Source of the DNA: Chloroflexota bacterium
GTDB lineage: Bacteria > Chloroflexota > Anaerolineae > Caldilineales > Caldilineaceae
Assembly (NCBI GenBank): GCA_003577005.1
Contig: QEUW01000233.1
Coordinates: 1-12,007 of the forward strand
Length of the DNA: 12,007 nucleotides
Direction: 5' to 3'
Positions 7,752 to 12,007 of this stretch are shown here, one piece after another. The notes beneath the pieces were generated by a model that ran no database searches, was not told the origin of the DNA, and saw only the letters and a program-made list of their open reading frames with translations. Numbering within the stretch: position 1 is the stretch's first letter; each line of letters opens with the position of its first letter. The translations under genes and the position numbers were made by a program.

Positions 7752-8516
7752 GTGCCATCCAAGCTTCCCATTGCCGTCCAACTCTACACCCTGCGCAATC
7801 TGCAGATGCCCTTTGACCAACTGCTGGGCGAAATCGCCGCCATCGGCTATGCCGGCGTCGAAACCACCGGCAGCCACGGTTGCACCGCCGACGAAATGAA
7901 GAAGCTGCTCGAAAAGCACAATTTGCAGGTCGCTTCGACCCATGCCGGGCTGGCGCGGCTCGAAGAAGAATTGGACGAGGTCGTGGCCTTCAATCATACC
8001 ATTGGCAATCGGACCCTGGTCCTTCCCGCCCTGCCGGCGGAGCTGCGGGCAGGGGGCGCCACTGCCTGGCAGCAGACGGGACGCAGGCTCGCTGAGCTGA
8101 GCAAACGGGCGCGCGCCGCCGGGATGAACTTTCTCTATCACAACCATGCCTTCGAAATGGTCGAAGTGGATGGAAAGCTGGCCATCGACTGGTTGCTCGA
8201 AAGCGCACCGGACGTCGGCTTTGAGATCGACCTGGCCTGGGTGCAACGGGGCGGTCAGGATGGTCTCCAGCTGCTACAACGTTACAGCGGTCGCTGTACC
8301 CGTATCCACTGTAAGGATGTGGCCCCTGAAGGTCAAAACCAGGATCAAATGGGCTTCGCCGATGTCGGTCACGGCGTGCTGGACTGGAGCGCCCTTCTCC
8401 CGGCCGCCAAAGCAGCCGGCGCCGAATGGTACATCGTCGAACACGACCTGCCCAAGGAGCCGCTGGTCAGCATCCGGCGCAGTTTTGAGTTTTTGAGCAA
8501 AAATCTCGGGGAGTAG
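7752..8516 (+). CDS. Sugar phosphate isomerase/epimerase family protein (xylose isomerase-like TIM barrel)
   Basis: Member of the AP-endonuclease 2/xylose isomerase-like TIM-barrel family; such enzymes move carbonyl groups or epimerise sugars and inositols using a divalent metal. The exact substrate cannot be told. The 254 residues show the pattern of the family: VQLYTLR (9-15) at the first strand, IGYAGVETTG (31-40), FLYHNHAFEMVEVDG (127-141), VGFEIDLAWVQRGG (155-168), RIHCKDV (184-190), DVGHGVLDW (204-212) and YIVEHDLP (227-234). Likely metal ligands are Asp160, His186 and Glu230. The start is a GTG with AAAGGA upstream, and that site overlaps the end of recD2 only 13 bases away, so the two are probably co-transcribed. 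There is no signal peptide, so it is cytosolic. The last codons, Gly-Glu-stop, come from a heptamer repeat. Confidence 0.88.
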   Translation: MPSKLPIAVQLYTLRNLQMPFDQLLGEIAAIGYAGVETTGSHGCTADEMKKLLEKHNLQVASTHAGLARLEEELDEVVAFNHTIGNRTLVLPALPAELRAGGATAWQQTGRRLAELSKRARAAGMNFLYHNHAFEMVEVDGKLAIDWLLESAPDVGFEIDLAWVQRGGQDGLQLLQRYSGRCTRIHCKDVAPEGQNQDQMGFADVGHGVLDWSALLPAAKAAGAEWYIVEHDLPKEPLVSIRRSFEFLSKNLGE

Positions 8517-8587
8517 GGAGTAGACAGTGGGCAGTGGGGAGTAGAGAAAGCCATTTCCTATTCCTCGCTCCCTACTCTCTACTCCCC
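8508..8587. repeat. GGGGAGT/AGGGAGT heptamer inverted repeat
   Basis: The left arm, 8508-8549, reads in 7-base units such as GGGGAGT and AGGGAGT. The right arm, 8553-8587, holds the same kind of units in reverse complement (ACTCCCC, ACTCTCT). Together they can form a hairpin with almost no loop. The repeat starts in the last codons of the preceding gene, supplies its TAG stop (8514-8516), and ends 17 bases before the next start codon. Confidence 0.88.
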
Positions 8588-8604
8588 ACCAAAGGAAGGA
8601 GACA

Positions 8605-9015
8605 ATGGCGCGTTCTGCCATGTTCGCCGGGCTTGTTTTTGACGAGAGCGGAAACCCGGCGCAGATAGCCTATGTGGGTGAAAACGCCTGTTATGTGGTG
8701 TTCGATGACGACTTCAAACGTCACATCGATGCGGCTCAGGTGGATTTGCAGGTGTTGCGCTTTATGCGCGATCAGGTGGAGGAACATCGTGACCTGGCGG
8801 TCAAGACCATGCTCGACATGCTGGGCAAAGATGATATTTTCACCAAAGCGGCGCTCGAATCTTCGATCAACAACATCGAGCAGAATGTCGGCCAGGCGCT
8901 GCCCGACGAGGCCAAACAGTGGCTGGGCATGCTCGGCTTCAAGATCGTGGTCGATTTTCACGGCAACGTGGTCGATATCCAGATGCCAGCAGGCGGGATC
9001 GAAGAGGATGAGTGA
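8605..9015 (+). CDS. Small protein of unknown function
   Basis: Not recognised. The product is 136 residues, soluble, acidic, without signal peptide or membrane segment. The N-terminal third looks like beta strands (MFAGLVFDESGNPAQIAYVG, then CYVVFDDDFKRHID). The middle, about 45-110, is largely helical and charged. The end (GFKIVVDFHGNVVDIQMP) returns to beta strands with a final acidic tail. The ribosome binding site AAGGAGA before the ATG is strong, and codon use matches the neighbours, so it is surely a real gene. It follows the isomerase gene across the heptamer hairpin and converges on the Nudix gene. The alternating strand-helix-strand layout could be a small regulatory or nucleotide-related fold, but this is a guess. 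Confidence 0.85.
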   Translation: MARSAMFAGLVFDESGNPAQIAYVGENACYVVFDDDFKRHIDAAQVDLQVLRFMRDQVEEHRDLAVKTMLDMLGKDDIFTKAALESSINNIEQNVGQALPDEAKQWLGMLGFKIVVDFHGNVVDIQMPAGGIEEDE

Positions 9016-9021
9016 CCCAAG

Positions 9022-9053
9022 CGGAAAACGCAAAATCAGTCAGGCGTAGCCTG
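9022..9053 (-). terminator. Possible terminator of the clpS-Nudix operon
   Basis: A perfect 5-bp hairpin (CAGGC and GCCTG with a 3-base loop, 9053-9041 on the minus strand) lies 17 bases past the Nudix stop codon and is followed by a T-rich run, ACTGATTTTGCGTTTTCC. The stem is short and the T-run interrupted, so it is weak. Confidence 0.35.
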
Positions 9054-9070
9054 CCCAGACAGTAAACGAA

Positions 9071-9619
9071 TCACGGCCGGCCCCCTAACAGGGCCAGTGC
9101 AATGGCCGTTGCCCATGCCAGCACTTTGAACTGGCCGGCTCGCAGCGCCTCCTCTGCTTCCCCCTGGCTTAACAACAGAAGTTCCTGCTCCTCTAGATCA
9201 TCGGCCTGGATTGGCTGCACCCAACGGGCGTTGCGAGCCAGAAAGAGATAGGCGTGACCACAACCGCGATTGCCATCTACGACATAGCGCCCCAACGCAG
9301 ACCAGTCGGGTGCGGCATAGCCCGTCTCTTCGAGTAGTTCCCGTTGGGCAGCGGCCAGGGCATCTTCTCCCGGCTCCAGATAGCCGCCTACCATTGCCAG
9401 CGATACTCCTTCGACGGCATACTTGGTCTGGCGAAAACAGAGAAAGAGTCCATCCTCGGTGACGGCCACCACGTTCACGTAATCTGGCGTGACCAACCAC
9501 GGCCATTCTTCGATGACCTGGCCGGACGGCAGTTCGACCTGATGGGTCTCGACCCTGAGGAATTTTCCTCCCTGCGGGCAATAGACGACTGTGCGGTCAA
9601 GTGTCTTCCAGGGTTCCAT
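9071..9619 (-). CDS. Nudix hydrolase
   Basis: Hydrolyses nucleoside diphosphates linked to another moiety. The 182 residues carry a full Nudix box GX5EX7REUXEEXGU: Gly79, Glu85, Arg93-Glu94, Glu97-Glu98, Gly100-Tyr101, so it should bind metal and be active. The preceding strand (VNVVAVTEDGLFLCFRQTKY) and the N-terminal strands (VELPSGQVIEEWPWLVTP) look like the ADP-ribose pyrophosphatase subgroup, which has an N-terminal beta sheet used for dimer formation. Substrate is inferred from that, not shown. The ATG lies only 3 bases after the stop codon of the molybdopterin-domain gene and lacks a strong ribosome binding site, so it is probably translated by coupling. It is the last gene of the operon. 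Confidence 0.9.
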   Translation of the reverse strand: MEPWKTLDRTVVYCPQGGKFLRVETHQVELPSGQVIEEWPWLVTPDYVNVVAVTEDGLFLCFRQTKYAVEGVSLAMVGGYLEPGEDALAAAQRELLEETGYAAPDWSALGRYVVDGNRGCGHAYLFLARNARWVQPIQADDLEEQELLLLSQGEAEEALRAGQFKVLAWATAIALALLGGRP

Positions 9620-9622
9620 TGT

Positions 9623-10111
9623 TTACTGGATCCGGATCTTTGCCACCCACTTGACCTGGCGCAGGGCATCGTCAGTTTCAGTAGGAACGATGAGCCGCAC
9701 CAATCCCTGCGCCCGCGTGAGCGGTGCGCCATCCAGGGTATGAGCCATCAGGATAGGTTGCCCGGTGGCGGCGTAGGCCTCGTGTGCGTGAACGCGTGTG
9801 CCAAAGCCGTCGGCGCTCACCACATCGGCGTAGCGCCAGTTCGCTTCTTTCCCCAGCACATGGTCGATCAGGTCCCCCAACCGCACACCGGCGAAGGTAA
9901 AGGGACCAGAGGTCCCGTGTCCGGTGCTGACAATGTAACAGCCCGTTGCTTCGCTTGTGGGCAGCCTGTGGAGATCCGCCACATCGATTGTCAGCGGCGG
10001 GGCAGACGGCGGATTGACGGTGATGGCCGTTACCTGGGTAGGTGGGGCTGGGTTCGGCTCGTGCGCATGGCCGTGGAGCCAGGCTGATTCGTCGCTGTGT
10101 GGGTGGGTCAA
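9623..10111 (-). CDS. Molybdopterin-binding-domain oxidoreductase-like protein
   Basis: A 162-residue protein resembling the molybdopterin-binding core of the sulfite oxidase/YedY group. Marks are [36 protein letters not shown] and the typical end of the domain, [20 protein letters not shown] followed by VKWVAKIRI. The metal-ligating Cys of sulfite oxidase may correspond to Cys58 in [10 protein letters not shown], but the alignment is uncertain by eye. It is short for an enzyme of this group, has no twin-arginine signal, and begins with a His-rich stretch (6 His in the first 20 residues, residues 3-18). The start is a TTG overlapping the clpS stop (TTGA), with GGAG upstream. The downstream Nudix gene starts 3 bases after its stop. 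Whether it truly binds molybdopterin is not proven. Confidence 0.75.
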   Translation of the reverse strand: MTHPHSDESAWLHGHAHEPNPAPPTQVTAITVNPPSAPPLTIDVADLHRLPTSEATGCYIVSTGHGTSGPFTFAGVRLGDLIDHVLGKEANWRYADVVSADGFGTRVHAHEAYAATGQPILMAHTLDGAPLTRAQGLVRLIVPTETDDALRQVKWVAKIRIQ

Positions 10112-10470
10112 TGGACCGGCTCCATAGAAAAGGTAAGCGGGTAGCCATCCGTGCGGGCATGGGCGCGCGCCGTCGTGATCAGCCTGTCTGCCTCGGCGCG
10201 CGGCCGTACCACGACGACCGCAATGTCTTCATGGTGCGCCGTCCAGGCCACATGATCGGCCAGCTCTTCTGAGAGGGCAAAGATACGCTGTAGAATGCGA
10301 ACCACATAGTCGTAGGGCGTGACATCGTCGTTGTGGATCAGCACCTGGTACGGCGGCTCTTCGTCGCTGAACTCATCTACATCGTCGAGTTCGCGAGTGG
10401 CTGGAAGCAGTAATGTCTCACTGGCATCTATAGCCATCAACGGCTTTAGGTGGGCAGACTTGACTTTCAT
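10108..10470 (-). CDS. clpS: ATP-dependent Clp protease adaptor ClpS
   Basis: Adaptor that brings proteins with destabilising N-terminal residues (N-end rule) to the ClpA/ClpC-ClpP protease. The 120 residues have a flexible, acidic N-terminus (1-38) and the ClpS core: [16 protein letters not shown] at 41-56, AHHED at 78-82 and [16 protein letters not shown] at 92-107. Compared with E. coli, the binding-pocket Asn34, Asp35, Asp36 and His66 correspond to Asn47, Asp48, Asp49 and His79. The gate residue Met40 is replaced by Tyr53, and Met62 by Ala75. The start at 10470 has AGGAG rather close by; a second Met at codon 12 is possible. It is the first gene of the operon, and its stop overlaps the start of the next gene, indicating coupled translation. 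Confidence 0.9.
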   Translation of the reverse strand: MKVKSAHLKPLMAIDASETLLLPATRELDDVDEFSDEEPPYQVLIHNDDVTPYDYVVRILQRIFALSEELADHVAWTAHHEDIAVVVVRPRAEADRLITTARAHARTDGYPLTFSMEPVH

Positions 10471-10510
10471 GGCTCCTGGTGTTTTCTTGCAGGCTATGCC
10501 GATTTGACCC

Positions 10511-10566
10511 GAATGATACTCAGAATGATACTCAGAAGCAAAGCTTTTGCCAAAAGCCTTGCTTCT
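10511..10566. repeat. Tandem 12-base duplication next to a 15-bp hairpin in the divergent clpS promoter region
   Basis: GAATGATACTCA occurs twice back to back (10511-10522 and 10523-10534). An inverted repeat follows at once: arms 10534-10548 and 10552-10566 match at 14 of 15 with a 3-base loop. On the minus strand each duplicate holds TATCAT, a good -10 candidate, and TTGCTT (10541-10536) lies 17 bases before the one nearer to clpS. Thus the duplication may double or move the clpS -10 box, and the hairpin overlaps the -35 region. Confidence 0.65.
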
Positions 10567-10591
10567 TATGTTATGCCATCGAGCGCGGCGG

Positions 10592-10600
10592 TGCTATAAT
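10592..10600 (+). promoter_or_regulatory. Extended -10 promoter for the 10637 gene
   Basis: TGCTATAAT is a perfect extended -10 (TGN followed by TATAAT at 10595-10600). No good -35 is visible at the usual distance, which extended -10 promoters can do without. Transcription would begin about 30 bases before the start codon. Confidence 0.6.
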
Positions 10601-10636
10601 CAGCGGCAAGGATGGCATCTTTCTTCGAGGAAGCTC

Positions 10637-11497
10637 ATGACGACTGAAACGACGCCCTCGCCCGCTGACAGCGAGCGGCGTGCTCAGAAACGCACCGCAA
10701 TTGGCCTTGCTCCCAATCGCCCAACGGCTCAGAACGCGCCACGGCGCCCGCCTATCGTGAGCGAAGCGCAGGGCTGCCTCTGGTCGCTAGTGCTTCTGGT
10801 CGCTGCGCTCATCGTGGTGACGCTCTTGCTGACCAGCGCACGTCTGATCGATTCGCCCACCTCGTGGCCACAGGTGCGCTCGTTGGCGGCCGGTTGGTTT
10901 GGGGCACCGGCGCAGGCGGTGGAGGATGACGCCTTCCGTCTCCTGCTGGGCGACGAGTTCACCCACGCCGACAGCGTGCTTCCCTTCGCCGACCAGCCCG
11001 GTGGTTGGTCGCTGGGCGTTGTGCCTGGCGCTGGCGTCTATCGCCTGCGTGTCCAGCCCGACCGGCTCGGCTGGAGCACCGTGGGAATCCAGGAAGCAGT
11101 TACCTTCTATGCCGAGGTCTCGTTTACTATTTCCGAGGAGACGCCCAACGGTGTCGCCGGCCTGGTCGTACGCCAACAAACGCCGGGCACCTCGTATCTC
11201 TTCGCAATCAATGGCCAGGGGGAATTTCAGGCGCAACTGCTGCAACAGGGTTCGCTCCAGGCCCTGACGCCCTGGCTGCCGGATATGGCGCTCAACCAGG
11301 CCGGCGCGGCCAACGTGCTGGCAGTCGAAGACGATGGCGAGATGCTGCGCTTCTTTGTCAACAGCATCCTCTTTTTTGAAGTGGGCGACCCCCAACTGCC
11401 ATCGGGGGATCTGGGTGTCTTTGGCGCGGCGCCCCCCGACAGCGCTGCCGAGGTCGATGTGGATTGGCTGCATCTTTATGCGCTGCCCCCAGGGTAA
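10637..11497 (+). CDS. Membrane-anchored protein with probable concanavalin A-like domain
   Basis: The product has 286 residues: a Pro/Ala/Arg-rich cytosolic start (1-45), one hydrophobic helix (about 47-67) and a large outer part. The outer part (about 95-282) has the beta-strand rhythm of the concanavalin A-like/laminin G superfamily: AEVSFTISEETPNGVAGLVV, then YLFAINGQGEFQAQLLQQG, MLRFFVNSILFFEVGDPQLP and GDLGVFGAAP. The same type of domain is attached to membrane kinases and lipoproteins in Chloroflexota; a sugar- or protein-binding role is inferred. I chose the ATG at 10637 because GAGGAAG lies before it and the extended -10 promoter is just upstream. An ATG at 10547 in frame lies before that promoter and is not used here. 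The next gene begins 18 bases later and is likely co-transcribed. No catalytic residues are recognised. Confidence 0.75.
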   Translation: MTTETTPSPADSERRAQKRTAIGLAPNRPTAQNAPRRPPIVSEAQGCLWSLVLLVAALIVVTLLLTSARLIDSPTSWPQVRSLAAGWFGAPAQAVEDDAFRLLLGDEFTHADSVLPFADQPGGWSLGVVPGAGVYRLRVQPDRLGWSTVGIQEAVTFYAEVSFTISEETPNGVAGLVVRQQTPGTSYLFAINGQGEFQAQLLQQGSLQALTPWLPDMALNQAGAANVLAVEDDGEMLRFFVNSILFFEVGDPQLPSGDLGVFGAAPPDSAAEVDVDWLHLYALPPG

Positions 11498-11515
11498 GCG
11501 CACCTGAAGAGCATC

Positions 11516-12007
11516 ATGCCTGACGTTCATCCGCTCGCCGGTTTGGAGGCCGCCCTATTGCGCGGCGACGATGAAGCCGCCGAGCAAGCAACCCACGCAC
11601 TTACTGCCACCGCCGAACCCGCCCTGCTTGCCTGGCTGGCGGCTTCTGACCCGGATCGACGCTGGTGGGCGGCGCGGGCGCTTGCTCACTGTGGTGGATC
11701 GCCTGCCGCACCTGCCCTCGCACACGTTTTAACGACCGATGACCCGGCGCTGCGCAGCGTCGCCGCCTATGCGCTCGGTCACCTCCATCAGCGTGCGCCA
11801 GATGCAGTCCACCCCTTGCTGCCCCAACTGGCGCGTCTGCTGGCCGACAGCGATGGCAGCGTTCGCCAGACGGCAGCCGATGCATTGGCCCTCTGTGGCG
11901 ACGACGCGGTCCCGGTGCTGGCGACGGTTCTTCAGGGAAATCACGAGGGCGCCCGCACTCGTGCAGCGGCCGCCCTACGCAAGATTGCATCGCAACCGGT
12001 CGCCGCC
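11516..12007 (+). CDS. HEAT-repeat protein, N-terminal part
   Basis: The 164 visible residues form alpha-helical pairs of the HEAT/PBS-lyase type, such as DRRWWAARALAHCGGSPAAP, ALRSVAAYALGHL and GSVRQTAADALALCGDDAVP, each about 30 residues long with the usual Arg and Ala positions. Such solenoids mediate protein-protein contacts, and some bind phycobilins, but nothing specific is seen here. The start ATG has only a weak ribosome binding site (GAAGAG), and lies 18 bases after the upstream stop, so it is probably co-transcribed with the membrane protein. The gene runs past the end of the window, so length and further domains are unknown. Confidence 0.85.
   Translation, partial: MPDVHPLAGLEAALLRGDDEAAEQATHALTATAEPALLAWLAASDPDRRWWAARALAHCGGSPAAPALAHVLTTDDPALRSVAAYALGHLHQRAPDAVHPLLPQLARLLADSDGSVRQTAADALALCGDDAVPVLATVLQGNHEGARTRAAAALRKIASQPVAA

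Noticed and set aside
8508..8587. Rho-independent terminator after the isomerase gene
   Set aside because: The hairpin is long but is not followed by a T-run in either direction; it is better explained as a heptamer inverted repeat.

Overview
The window looks like a GC-rich bacterial chromosome segment, most likely from the Chloroflexota (Anaerolineae/Caldilineae side). This is inferred from protein style, base composition and gene mix, not from a search. It is mostly housekeeping and accessory genes in short blocks of both strands, with no phage, CRISPR, tRNA or rRNA signal. The contigs of genes are well separated, and the gaps between them carry an unusual set of short repeats.

Layout. 1-659 (minus): N-terminal part of a type II topoisomerase B subunit (gyrB). 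760-1728 (minus): a polytopic membrane protein of unknown function. 1975-2016: terminator of pnp. 2032-4299 (minus): polynucleotide phosphorylase with an RGG-like tail. 4300-4744: a long gap holding a 55-bp imperfect inverted repeat, a G-rich heptamer array and the rpsO terminator. 4745-5014 (minus): ribosomal protein S15, with a structured leader and a good promoter upstream. 5303-7738 (plus): RecD2-type helicase, followed by 7752-8516 (plus) sugar-phosphate isomerase/epimerase-like TIM barrel and 8605-9015 (plus) a small conserved-looking unknown protein. 9071-10470 (minus): a tight operon clpS - molybdopterin-binding-domain protein - Nudix hydrolase. 10637-12007 (plus): a membrane-anchored protein with a probable concanavalin A-like domain, then the start of a HEAT-repeat protein that runs off the window.

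How genes relate. rpsO and pnp keep the classic order, but here rpsO has its own terminator and 445 bases separate the two, so pnp probably has its own promoter or depends on read-through. In the clpS operon stop and start codons overlap or nearly touch, which suggests translational coupling. The recD2 stop codon lies only 13 bases before the next start.

The most striking structure is a set of 7-base-periodic repeats at six places (about 676-769, 4407-4524, 4632-4666, 6143-6225, 6907-6964 and 8508-8587). Each place uses a different heptamer, but the 7-base period is shared and most are arranged as inverted arms. Two are inside the recD2 reading frame, kept in frame, and two supply the stop codon region of a neighbouring gene. 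This resembles the heptanucleotide short tandem repeats known from filamentous cyanobacteria, and may be an active or formerly active repeat-spreading process in this genome.
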